From Hyphomonadaceae bacterium UKL13-1 (GTDB lineage Bacteria; Pseudomonadota; Alphaproteobacteria; Caulobacterales; Aquidulcibacteraceae), in NCBI GenBank assembly GCA_001602435.1, contig CP012156.1:764001-828000 (forward strand): DNA of 64,000 nt, in the 5' to 3' direction. Position numbers and translations under genes: made by a program. Each line of letters opens with the position of its first letter. Position 1 is the first letter of the stretch. This document shows, piece after piece, positions 7,901 through 15,588 of the stretch. The notes beneath the pieces are model-generated. The model worked only from the letters and a program-made list of their open reading frames with translations, did not search any database and was not told where the DNA came from.

Positions 7901-8991
7901 ACGCGCCCAAACCGCCGACCCGTGAGATCGTCATTCATGAGCGCATTGGCGAGCTGCGTGCCGCTTTGTTTGACCGCGACCGGATTGTGGAGCTGCGCTT
8001 AGAGCGTTGGTCAACCCATGAGAGCCGGGTTCGCTGGGGCCAGATTTATGCTGGGCGTGTCACCGCGATTGATGGCCGCATTGGTGGCGCTTTTGTCGAT
8101 TTGGGCGTGGGCGAGCCTGCCTTTGCGCCATTCGGTCGCGAGCGCGAGGCAGAGCTGCGCGTCGGTGCTGCAGTCGCAGTCCGTATTGTGCGCGAGGCTG
8201 AAGGCGGCAAGGGCCCCGCACTCGCCTATGAAGGCCTCGCCCCGCAAGGGCCTTGCCCACGTCTCTTGGAAGATGCCACGCCCTGGCAGGGCTGGCCGGG
8301 GGAGCCGCGTGAGGCCGATGAAGACGAGATTGACCGGATTGATGCCGCCTTTGAAGCCGCCCTGCACACCGAAGTGCCGATCGCGGGCGGTGGGCGGCTA
8401 ACGATTGAGCGCACGCGCGCCTTGACCGCTGTGGATGTCGATAGCGCCAATCGCGAAACCGGCGGTACCGATCCCGCCCGCTTTGCCCGTGGCCTCAACC
8501 TCGCCGCAGTGCCCGAAATCGTGCGGCAAATCCGCTTGCGCGGCTTGGGCGGCCTGATTTGTGTGGACTTCACTGGACCGCGCCGCAAGGGCGATGCCGA
8601 GGCGCTGACCAAGGCGCTCATTAGTGCCTTTGACGCGGAGAAAAATGGCGGCGTAGCGGCCCCCAAAACCGAGGTCCTTCCTGTTTCGCGCTTTGGCATT
8701 GCCGAGATCGCGCGCCAAAAGCGCCGCCAAGCCTTGGCCGACATCTGCCTCGATGCGGCAGGCCAGCCAACGGCAGAGACCTTGGCGATTGAGGGCATCA
8801 ATCGGCTGGCCACATCCCTTAAGGGTGCCAAAGGCCGCACCGTAACCCTTTACGCCCCAGCTGCCCCTCTGGCCTTTTTGGAAGCTGACCCTATTGGCTG
8901 GCGGCAGGATATTGCCGACACGATTGGCGGGCAGTTTCACCTGCGCCTCGGCCGTCCTAACCAAACCCAATGTGAGGTGGTGATCGCATGA
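7897..8991 (+). CDS. rng: Ribonuclease E/G family protein (short form)
   Basis: A 364-residue member of the RNase E/G family, which cleaves single-stranded RNA in rRNA maturation and mRNA decay. The S1-like RNA-binding part is at residues 35-100 (VRWGQIYAGRVTAIDGRIGG). The catalytic region has the two metal-binding aspartates in TAVDVDSANRE and LICVDFTGPR. It lacks the long C-terminal scaffold of RNase E, and I see no CPxC zinc link, so it is a short RNase G-like version of the kind found next to infA and maf in alphaproteobacteria. ATGA overlaps on both sides (maf before, yacG after) indicate a tight operon. A full-length RNase E is probably elsewhere in the genome. Confidence 0.88.
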   Translation: MNAPKPPTREIVIHERIGELRAALFDRDRIVELRLERWSTHESRVRWGQIYAGRVTAIDGRIGGAFVDLGVGEPAFAPFGREREAELRVGAAVAVRIVREAEGGKGPALAYEGLAPQGPCPRLLEDATPWQGWPGEPREADEDEIDRIDAAFEAALHTEVPIAGGGRLTIERTRALTAVDVDSANRETGGTDPARFARGLNLAAVPEIVRQIRLRGLGGLICVDFTGPRRKGDAEALTKALISAFDAEKNGGVAAPKTEVLPVSRFGIAEIARQKRRQALADICLDAAGQPTAETLAIEGINRLATSLKGAKGRTVTLYAPAAPLAFLEADPIGWRQDIADTIGGQFHLRLGRPNQTQCEVVIA

Positions 8992-9176
8992 GCCGGACCT
9001 GTCCTGAATGTGGCAAGCCCACCGAGCACGCCTATCGGCCCTTCTGCTCCAAGCGCTGCGCCGACCTCGATCTGGGCCGCTGGCTCAACGGTTCGTATGC
9101 AATTCCTGTTCAAGAAGAGGATAATGGCATACCCGATGCAGAGGACCCCGTGGACAGAGACAATTTGATCCGCTAA
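8988..9176 (+). CDS. yacG: DNA gyrase inhibitor YacG (zinc-ribbon protein)
   Basis: A 62-residue protein with a four-cysteine zinc centre, CPECGKPTEHAYRPFCSKRC (residues 4-23), followed by ADLDLGRWLNGSYAIP, the signature of YacG. In E. coli YacG binds GyrB and blocks DNA binding; the acidic tail here is typical. It overlaps the RNase E/G stop by four bases and precedes tRNA-Phe by about 20 bases. Confidence 0.95.
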   Translation: MSRTCPECGKPTEHAYRPFCSKRCADLDLGRWLNGSYAIPVQEEDNGIPDAEDPVDRDNLIR

Positions 9177-9197
9177 ACGCCTGCCTCCCGACAGGTT

Positions 9198-9273
9198 GCC
9201 CGGATAGCTCAGTCGGTAGAGCAGCGGATTGAAAATCCGCGTGTCGCTGGTTCGATTCCGGCTCCGGGCACCA
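9198..9273 (+). tRNA. tRNA-Phe (anticodon GAA)
   Basis: A 76-base cloverleaf. The acceptor arms GCCCGGA and TCCGGGC pair fully, the D arm reads GCTC..GAGC, the anticodon stem is CGGATT-GAA-AATCCG, and the T arm GGTTCGATTCC is standard. The CCA end is encoded (9271-9273) and is followed by CTCTTTTTT. It sits directly behind yacG and could be made from the same transcript. Confidence 0.98.
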
Positions 9274-9306
9274 CTCTTTTTTCAATTATTTTGCGTGAGC
9301 CTCACA

Positions 9307-10212
9307 CTAGTCGTTGACGATGGCGTCTAGGAGCCAGCTTCGGAATGTGGCGACACAAGCTCGTTCTTCTTGAGTTTGGGGCCATACAAGATAATAGCCC
9401 CAGTCGATTGGGTAGTGGTGATCGCAACATAATTGGCGAAGTCGACCTTGTTCTAAGTCGGATTTGACCAGTTGATAGCGCACGAGTGCTAGGCCTTGCC
9501 CTCGGGCCGCTGCTTCGATCAACGCAAGCGGCGCATTGATAGCGATGCTCTTGTGTTCGGCGGGCAGCGCCAAGCCTTGAGTGCTGAACCAGTCCTGCCA
9601 GCTTGGGAAGGCCATCACGCTGGACGGATGTGTGTCGTGCAGAAATGTGCATTGGAATAAGTCGGACGGTTGAGCGGCCATCAACTCAAGCGTTGGCGCG
9701 CAAACAACAACCATTTTTTCGGCAAACAAGTGCTGCTTGGCGACGTTGGCCCATTGGCCATTCCCACAGCGAATGCCAATGTCGGCTTGACCAGCACTCA
9801 GCTCAACCAACCGATCGCTTACATCGAGCCGAATTCTTATGCTCGGGTAGCGCGTGGTAAAGTCTTCTAGCAAAGGCAAGAGCCACTTTGAAACTACGGC
9901 CTGAGAGGCAGTAATCGTCAACTGGTTTGACGTTTCATCCACCCTGAGGTGGTCCAAGCCAGCAAGGATGGCCGCAAAACCGCGCTGGAAGTCGATCAGG
10001 GCGCTCTCAGCTTGCGCCGTCGGAATCAGGCGATTTTGGCCATGGGTTTGTCGTTGGAATAATTTGAAGCCGAGATAGGCTTCAAGATGTCGGACATGCT
10101 GGCCGATGGCTGCCGGTGTCACAAAGAGTTCCTTTGCAGCCTCCGCATAGTTCTGATGCCGCGCTGCCGCTTCAAAGGCTTGTATTGCCTTAATGTGTGG
10201 AATGAAGGCCAT
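9307..10212 (-). CDS. LysR-family transcriptional regulator (GcvA-like)
   Basis: A 301-residue LysR protein. The N-terminal winged helix-turn-helix is clear (FEAAARHQNYAEAAKELFVT then PAAIGQHVRHLEAYLG), and the C-terminal two thirds is the periplasmic-binding-protein-like effector domain with the segment TRYPSIRIRLDVSDRLVELS typical of GcvA relatives. The frame is open further upstream to 10293, but the GcvA-type start MAFIPHIKAIQAF fits at 10212. It is divergent from the SDR gene that starts at 10326, so it probably controls that enzyme and itself from the 113-base spacer. No effector can be named. Confidence 0.88.
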   Translation of the reverse strand: MAFIPHIKAIQAFEAAARHQNYAEAAKELFVTPAAIGQHVRHLEAYLGFKLFQRQTHGQNRLIPTAQAESALIDFQRGFAAILAGLDHLRVDETSNQLTITASQAVVSKWLLPLLEDFTTRYPSIRIRLDVSDRLVELSAGQADIGIRCGNGQWANVAKQHLFAEKMVVVCAPTLELMAAQPSDLFQCTFLHDTHPSSVMAFPSWQDWFSTQGLALPAEHKSIAINAPLALIEAAARGQGLALVRYQLVKSDLEQGRLRQLCCDHHYPIDWGYYLVWPQTQEERACVATFRSWLLDAIVND

Positions 10213-10325
10213 GATATTCCAAAATAGTTTTTCTATCTCGTCAGACGCGAAACTATGCGTCGTCTGTTTCGTGGTCAAGATGTATCCCGGCACGTACTCG
10301 GCAGTCTGCCGATGGGAGTTTACCG

Positions 10326-11072
10326 ATGAGATTAGCTGGAAAAACAGCCGTCATTACAGGCGGTACAAGCGGCATAGGACTGGCAACGGCGGCGCTGTTT
10401 ACCAAGGAAGGCGCCAAAGTTATTGTGACAGGACAATCACCAGAAAGCGTGGCTTCGGCACAAGCTGAACTTAGTTCTCAAGTCCTCGCTTTTCCGGCGG
10501 ATGTGCGGTCGCCAGAGGATTTGGCAAGGCTCGCGCAGCGCGTTGAAGCGGAGTTTGGCGGCCTCGATATTGTGTTTGCAAATGCTGGTGTTGCGTTCGC
10601 AACCCCATTAGAGCCTGGCGACCTTAAGACCTATGATCTGATCATGGACGTCAATGTCAAAGGCGTCTTTCTCACGGTCCAAGCCTTGTCACCGATTATG
10701 CGACAAGGCGGCAGCATTATTTTGAATACGTCTTGGCTCAATAATGTTGGAACGCCGGGTCTATCGGCTCTGTCTGCTTCCAAAGCGGCTGTGCGCTCTT
10801 TTGCCCGCTGTTGGGGCGCAGAGCTTTTGGCACGTCGGATACGGGTCAACGCCGTCAGCCCAGGTGCTACGAATACGCCGATCCACGGCAAGATTGGCAT
10901 GTCGCCAGAGGATTTACAGGCTTTTGCGGCCCGCATGGAAGGTAATATCCCACTGGGTCGGTTCGGCGAAGCCAATGATATCGCCCAAGCGGCGCTCTAT
11001 CTGGCTTCAGATGAGTCGACTTATGTTTTGGGGGCAGAGCTCGTCGTGGATGGCGGCTTTTCGACGATATAA
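10326..11072 (+). CDS. Short-chain dehydrogenase/reductase (catalytic Tyr replaced)
   Basis: A 248-residue Rossmann-fold SDR. The cofactor motif TGGTSGIG is at residues 12-19, FANAGVAFA is the NAG-type structural motif, and RIRVNAVSPGATNTP follows the active site. The usual YxxxK pair is changed: the segment reads GLSALSASKAAVRSF, so the lysine is present but the position four residues before it is Leu (codon CTG), not Tyr. The C-terminus LVVDGGFSTI is normal. Either activity is altered or lost, or the family uses another residue. It is divergent from a LysR regulator, its likely controller. The following 349 bases contain no gene. Confidence 0.85.
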   Translation: MRLAGKTAVITGGTSGIGLATAALFTKEGAKVIVTGQSPESVASAQAELSSQVLAFPADVRSPEDLARLAQRVEAEFGGLDIVFANAGVAFATPLEPGDLKTYDLIMDVNVKGVFLTVQALSPIMRQGGSIILNTSWLNNVGTPGLSALSASKAAVRSFARCWGAELLARRIRVNAVSPGATNTPIHGKIGMSPEDLQAFAARMEGNIPLGRFGEANDIAQAALYLASDESTYVLGAELVVDGGFSTI

Positions 11073-11171
11073 GTGACCTGCAATGCCCACCGAGCCCTGA
11101 TCACGCAACACTAAAGATTGTCGATGCTGAAGCGCAGCCAAAACGCTTGGAACGGCTACATGCCGCGCTCT

Positions 11172-11400
11172 GCTTGCCTTGAAGCCGAAGTACGATTCTT
11201 ACTGCGCAAGCTGGGGAGTCAAGGGGTGAAATCGACTTCGTCGACGCGCCACGGGCGCGCCTCTTGACGCCCCATCTTGCGCGCTCAATCTCGAACACGG
11301 CCTTTGCCTAGGCATAGCCTGCGGCAAAGGCTGTCGAAGTCGGAAAAGCTATATCCAAGACTGTGGCGCGTGAGGTGGTGCAGTTCGTTCGGACTGCACC
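11172..11400. other. Densely folded intergenic stretch (series of hairpins and a three-way junction)
   Basis: The 349-base gap 11073-11421 between convergent genes has no convincing frame but many perfect inverted repeats. GCTTGC (11172-11177) pairs with GCAAGC (11206-11211). GGGG-A-GTCAAG (11213-11223) pairs with CTTGAC-G-CCCC (11263-11273) and encloses two hairpins: TCGAC/GTCGA (11232-11244) and CGCGCC/GGCGCG (11245-11259). A 12 bp stem (11297-11308 with 11323-11334, one G-T pair) follows, then GGTGCAGT/ACTGCACC (11377-11400). None has a clear T-run. It could be a non-coding RNA, a repeat element of the REP kind, or an elaborate bidirectional terminator. Confidence 0.45.
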
Positions 11401-11421
11401 CCACGGCGCGGAAGCCCATAC

Positions 11422-12945
11422 CTACGGGCTTAACTGGCCCCACAAATAAGTGCTGGCATCAAAGTCGGACAGGGGCACGTCGCTATTGGCGCTTGGGGAG
11501 CGAACGCCGCCTGGCCAGGAATGGCCGCCGCCGAATACGACGCGGTTCACGCTATCATAGACGTCTGGTGGGTTCTGGCGGCAGATTGTAACCGGAGCGG
11601 TGGGTAAGCTTAAATTGGCGCGGGTGGCATAGCGGCGACAAGTCGTTGACGCGCCAATCACCTCCTCCACAAATTGTGTGGTGACATTATTGCGGCTCAG
11701 CCAATCATTGATGGTTGGGTCAACGCCATAGAAATTCGTCGTTGAAATGCCGTCGCCCACACCACCGGCGTAGGGATAGTTTCTATCATTGGCCGCGTGA
11801 ATATGGATCACGGGAATGGGGCGAGCTGGCCTGCAAGTATAGTAGCGCGTGCCCGCGCGATCGAACTCGCCAGATGCGCCACTGACGGCTGCGACGCCTG
11901 CGATTTGATCGGCTAGATCACAGGCCAAGCGATGCGCCATCATTGCCCCGTTTGAGAAGCCGGTTGCATAAATCTTTGCCGGATCAATGCCGTAATTGGC
12001 GCGAATGTCGGTAATGACAGCGCGCGTAAAGGCAATGTCATCGACATTCTGCGCTTGGGCAGAGCCACAACAGGCCCCGGCATTGAAGGTTTGCAGGGCA
12101 CCGCTTCCTTCCAGAAACACGGCGTAAAATTGTCGGTCGGCGGCTGTCTTGGCAAGCTGGCTGCTGGCGGCTTGGCCCATGGCAGAGCCTGTGCCGCCGT
12201 GCATGGCGATCAGCGCAGGTTTGGGGCCAAGGGCCCCAATGCCATTGGGAACATAAATCGCATAGCGGCGCGTGCCTTGCCCCGGAACGGTCAGCGTTCG
12301 CGCAATCCAAGCCCCTCGTACCTGCACCGAGAGCTGTAGCGTGAAGCTTTGATATCGCGCCGTGATGGTGGTGCTGCCTTCGGCAATACCGGTTACATTG
12401 CCGCTGGCATCAATCGTGGCAAAGCTTGGATTTGACGAGGTCCAGCTAACTTGTGTTGCGTCAACATAGCTCGGAAATGGCGCGCCCCCGACCCTTTGGA
12501 CAAAGAATAAATTGATACGCTGCCCCGTCCCGATCGTCGTCGCGGCAGAGGGCTCAAGGGCAGCCGTTGTTGCGGGGTTGACCAAGAGAGTTAGAGCGAA
12601 ACTCGTCGAACCAGCGGTGTTGCGGGCTGTGATGGTATAAACGGCCGAGGGCGTGGCCGCCGTCGGTGTCCCTGAAATCTGGCCCGAAGTGGTGTTTAAG
12701 GTGAGACCTGCGGGCAGGGCGGGTGCGACCGCATAGGAGGTGACCGTCCCGGTTACGCTGGGGTTTAAGGCGGTCAGCGCTGTACCAACCATGGCAGTTG
12801 TGGGGCTGGGATAGGAGAGGGCGCTTGGCGCAACAATCGGGTTAGTCGGTCCGCCACCCGTTCCGCCACCAGCCGATCCATCCGAACCACCGCCGCCGCA
12901 CGCGGCAACAAAAAGCACGAAAAGGCAGGCCAAAAAGTTTCGCAT
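11422..12945 (-). CDS. Lipoprotein esterase of the PHB-depolymerase/LpqC type with N-terminal Ig-like domains
   Basis: A 507-residue exported lipoprotein. The signal peptide ends in the lipobox FVAAC (Cys16), followed by a Gly/Ser linker. Residues 40-122 look like a putative-Ig (He_PIG-type) domain (LPAGLTLNTTSGQISGTP), and residues 143-210 look like a BIG2-type Ig domain (SWTSSNPSFATIDASGNVTG). The C-terminal esterase has the nucleophile elbow GFSNG (Ser331), an acid in HAANDRN (Asp387), and the His in GGGHSWPGG (His475). Close relatives include PHB depolymerases, feruloyl and acetylxylan esterases. Next to GH16 and GH3 genes, removal of acyl decorations from a polysaccharide is the likelier role, but that is inference. 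Divergent from the GH16 gene. Confidence 0.82.
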   Translation of the reverse strand: MRNFLACLFVLFVAACGGGGSDGSAGGGTGGGPTNPIVAPSALSYPSPTTAMVGTALTALNPSVTGTVTSYAVAPALPAGLTLNTTSGQISGTPTAATPSAVYTITARNTAGSTSFALTLLVNPATTAALEPSAATTIGTGQRINLFFVQRVGGAPFPSYVDATQVSWTSSNPSFATIDASGNVTGIAEGSTTITARYQSFTLQLSVQVRGAWIARTLTVPGQGTRRYAIYVPNGIGALGPKPALIAMHGGTGSAMGQAASSQLAKTAADRQFYAVFLEGSGALQTFNAGACCGSAQAQNVDDIAFTRAVITDIRANYGIDPAKIYATGFSNGAMMAHRLACDLADQIAGVAAVSGASGEFDRAGTRYYTCRPARPIPVIHIHAANDRNYPYAGGVGDGISTTNFYGVDPTINDWLSRNNVTTQFVEEVIGASTTCRRYATRANLSLPTAPVTICRQNPPDVYDSVNRVVFGGGHSWPGGVRSPSANSDVPLSDFDASTYLWGQLSP

Positions 12946-13096
12946 TCAAACGCACTTTCCACAGGCTGTTCTACATGAGATGCCTCGTTCTTCTCGGCAA
13001 CGACGTCAGTTTTCCATGGTTTCTGCTAATAAATCGGAAAAATTGGTATATTTGGTTCTATCCTCAGGCTCCAAATACACCCTCTTCCATATCCTA

Positions 13097-13114
13097 ATTG
13101 ACAGCGCTGACAAT
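13097..13114. promoter_or_regulatory. Near-perfect palindrome, candidate LacI-family operator before the GH16 gene
   Basis: The 18 bases ATTGACAGCGCTGACAAT have perfect arms with one symmetric mismatch pair and a CpG centre, the usual symmetry of LacI-family operators. It lies in the 263-base spacer between the divergent esterase and GH16 genes, about 95 bases before the GH16 start, and contains a TTGACA that could serve as a -35 box. It differs from the palindromes at 14162 and 19696, so a second regulator may bind it. Confidence 0.5.
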
Positions 13115-13208
13115 ATGGGGAACGATGGCGGCTCGCGTCCAGGGACTGGCATTGTTGCTATGCAGGTGGGGGTGATCAAGGCAGACTGATGGAAAAGGGG
13201 AGGGTGCT

Positions 13209-14201
13209 GTGGGTCTGTTCTTTGCCGGAAAATACGTGAGTTTGCGGGCGATTATGCTGGGGTTTGTCGGGGCTTTCGTCGCCATTGGCGCTGGGAATCA
13301 GGCTGTGGCGCAAGGTGCGCCCACCCAAGCAGAAGCCCCGGCTAAATGGTCGCTTATCTGGTCTGATGAGTTTGATGGCACGGCGATTGATGCTTCCAAG
13401 TGGAGCCATTCGGTGGATTGCTGGGGTGGCGGCAATAATGAAAAGCAATGCTATACGGAGCGGCCAGAGAATAGTTTCGTGAAAGATGGCAACCTCGTCA
13501 TCCAAGCCCGCAAAGAGCGCCGTCGCGGCTATGCCTTGCCGGTGGAACAGCGCACCAATAAGGCCGCACGTGCGCAAGAAGTGACCTTGCCTTACAGCTC
13601 TGCCAAATTGGTCACCAAGGGCAAGGCCGATTGGCGCTATGGCCGGATTTCGGTACGGGCGCGCCTGCCACAAGGCCAAGGCACGTGGCCCGCCATCTGG
13701 CTGTTACCTGCAGACGAAGTGTATGGTCCTTGGGCGGCTTCTGGCGAGATTGATATAATGGAGGCGGTCAATTTAGGTGAGCCTTGCGCCAATTGTCCGG
13801 GCGGGGTGGAAAACACCATCCTCGGCACATTGCATTATGGCGGGGCTTGGCCAAAAAATACGTTTCTTTCCAAAACCACGCCATTGGTGGGCCGCCTCGA
13901 TGACTTTCACACCTACACGCTGGATTGGGATGCCGGCAAAATGGTCTGGTCCATCGACGGGGTGCCCTATGCCACGCAAACGCCTGAGACTTGGCATGTT
14001 GATCAGAGCCCGAGTCGACCTTCGGCCCCGTTTGATCAGAAATTTTACCTGATTCTGAACCTCGCCATCGGTGGAAACTTACCCGAAGGCCGCAATCTGC
14101 GCGGTGTTTCGCCGAAGAATTATCCCAAGACAATGGAAATTGATTGGGTTAGGGTCTATAAATGTGAACGCTCACATGATACCGCTTCGTGCGGGGAATG
14201 A
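13209..14201 (+). CDS. Secreted glycoside hydrolase family 16 endo-beta-glucanase
   Basis: A 330-residue exported enzyme. The GTG start has a strong AAGGGGAGGG site just upstream. A signal peptide covers about residues 1-36 (hydrophobic AIMLGFVGAFVAIGAG, then AVAQG). The GH16 domain begins WSLIWSDEFDGTAID, and the catalytic motif is GEIDIMEAVN, with Glu180 as nucleophile and Glu185 as acid/base. GH16 enzymes cleave beta-1,3 or mixed beta-1,3/1,4 glucans, and some act on galactans. With a GH3 beta-glucosidase, sugar MFS and TonB-dependent receptor nearby, a laminarin-like glucan is the best guess. The last codons overlap a LacI-type palindrome that faces the next gene. Confidence 0.9.
   Translation: MGLFFAGKYVSLRAIMLGFVGAFVAIGAGNQAVAQGAPTQAEAPAKWSLIWSDEFDGTAIDASKWSHSVDCWGGGNNEKQCYTERPENSFVKDGNLVIQARKERRRGYALPVEQRTNKAARAQEVTLPYSSAKLVTKGKADWRYGRISVRARLPQGQGTWPAIWLLPADEVYGPWAASGEIDIMEAVNLGEPCANCPGGVENTILGTLHYGGAWPKNTFLSKTTPLVGRLDDFHTYTLDWDAGKMVWSIDGVPYATQTPETWHVDQSPSRPSAPFDQKFYLILNLAIGGNLPEGRNLRGVSPKNYPKTMEIDWVRVYKCERSHDTASCGE
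14162..14177. promoter_or_regulatory. LacI-type operator upstream of the sugar transporter
   Basis: ATGTGAACGCTCACAT has perfect TGTGA/TCACA arms around a central ACGC, matching the general LacI-family form TGTGAnCGnTCACA. It overlaps the 3' end of the GH16 gene and lies 98 bases before the MFS start. A near copy is repeated twice before the receptor gene (19696 and 19716), which suggests one regulator, most simply the LacI protein encoded at 23396. Confidence 0.6.
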
Positions 14202-14274
14202 GGGTGTTACACCTGAGTGAGAGACCAAATAAGAAACGAAAAGCAACGAAAAACTGAGGATAGGAAACCTTAAA

Positions 14275-15567
14275 ATGGCCGGACCAAGTGCAGTGACGAT
14301 ACAGCCGCAGCAAGGCAATGTGAACGACCGAACCTTGTTTTTCATGTCGCTTGCTTTGTTCTTCATTTGGGGTTTCGCGACCGTTCTGATCGATATTCTG
14401 ATCCCCAAATTCCGTGGGCTGTATAATCTCAGCTATGCAGAGGCCATGCTGACCCAATCGGCCTTCTTCTTGGGTTATTTCGTTTTCTCAATCCCTGCGG
14501 GCAATTTGGTCGCTAAAGTCGGCTATATGCGCGGGATTATCGCAGGCCTAGCCGTGATGATCGGTGGCTGTGTCCTGTTCGTGCTGGCCACCCACGTAGG
14601 CATTTATCCAGGTTTCTTGTTTGCTTTGTTTGTGTTGGCTGCGGGCATCACCATCTTGCAAGTTGCCGCCAATGCCGTGATCTCGATTGCCGGTGCCGCT
14701 GAAACCAGCTCTGCTCGCCTGACGCTTGCACAAGCTTTCAATAGCTTTGGCACCTTCATTGGCCCCTTCGTCGGTGCCAAGCTGATCTTGGAAGGTGGGC
14801 CTGAAATTCCAAAGGACATCTCCACCCTGACGCCAGAAGCGCTGGATGCGTTGCGCGCCGCCGAAGCTGCGGCTTTGCAAGCCCCCTATCTGGGCATTGC
14901 CACGGTGTTGGTGCTGATCATGGCGGTCTTCTACCTGAAGCGCGATCTATTGCCGCCCATGGCAAAAGCCGAAACGCCAAGTGGCCTCGGCTTTCACCTG
15001 TTGGCGAATAAAAAAATCCTGTTCGGCGTCATCGCCATTTTCACCTATGTCGGCGCAGAAGTTGCGATCGGCTCGGTCCTCGTCAATTATCTGAGTCAAG
15101 CGAGCGTCTTGGGCTCCACCGAAGCCCAAGCGGGTAAATTGGTCGCCCTTTATTGGGGCGGTGCCATGATTGGTCGCTTTGCCGGCTCTTATATTTTGAG
15201 CCGCTTCCCAGCGGGCAAAGTGCTGGCTGTATTTGCCGTGATCGCCATCGCCTTGGCTGCATTGGCCATGGTGTTGACGGGGCAGATTGCGGCCATCGCC
15301 ATTCTGTCGATTGGTTTGTTCAACTCCATCATGTTCCCAACCATTTTCTCGCAGACCGTGATTGGCCTGAATGATGAAGACACGCCCAAGGCCGCAGCGC
15401 TTTTGTGCATGGGTATTGTAGGTGGGGCAATTTTGCCGCTTATCACAGGCTTTACCGCAGACCATGTCGGCCTCTCGGTGGCCTTGATTGTGCCGATCCT
15501 TGGCTATGCTTGGCTCGTGTTCTTCGGCCTGTTCGTCCACCGTCAAAACACTGCAGCAGCACAATAA
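14275..15567 (+). CDS. Sugar MFS transporter, FucP/GluP type
   Basis: A 430-residue inner-membrane protein with about 12 hydrophobic helices. The opening FFMSLALFFIWGFATVLIDI and the stretch AEAMLTQSAFFLGYFVFS are typical of the fucose/glucose-galactose:H+ symporters. GAALLCMGIVGGAILPLITG near the C-terminus supports the same group. A GAGGATAGGA site precedes the ATG. It starts 73 bases after GH16, with a LacI-type palindrome before it, and is followed 21 bases later by the GH3 gene, so the MFS and GH3 genes form an operon. The likely cargo is the glucose or oligosaccharide released by GH16 and GH3 (inference). Confidence 0.88.
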   Translation: MAGPSAVTIQPQQGNVNDRTLFFMSLALFFIWGFATVLIDILIPKFRGLYNLSYAEAMLTQSAFFLGYFVFSIPAGNLVAKVGYMRGIIAGLAVMIGGCVLFVLATHVGIYPGFLFALFVLAAGITILQVAANAVISIAGAAETSSARLTLAQAFNSFGTFIGPFVGAKLILEGGPEIPKDISTLTPEALDALRAAEAAALQAPYLGIATVLVLIMAVFYLKRDLLPPMAKAETPSGLGFHLLANKKILFGVIAIFTYVGAEVAIGSVLVNYLSQASVLGSTEAQAGKLVALYWGGAMIGRFAGSYILSRFPAGKVLAVFAVIAIALAALAMVLTGQIAAIAILSIGLFNSIMFPTIFSQTVIGLNDEDTPKAAALLCMGIVGGAILPLITGFTADHVGLSVALIVPILGYAWLVFFGLFVHRQNTAAAQ

Positions 15568-15588
15568 GCGAAAGCGAAAGCAAAGACG

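Noticed and set aside
14320..14334. TGTGAACG inside the MFS gene as another operator
   Set aside because: It lacks the second half-site (continues ACCGAA) and lies within the coding region.
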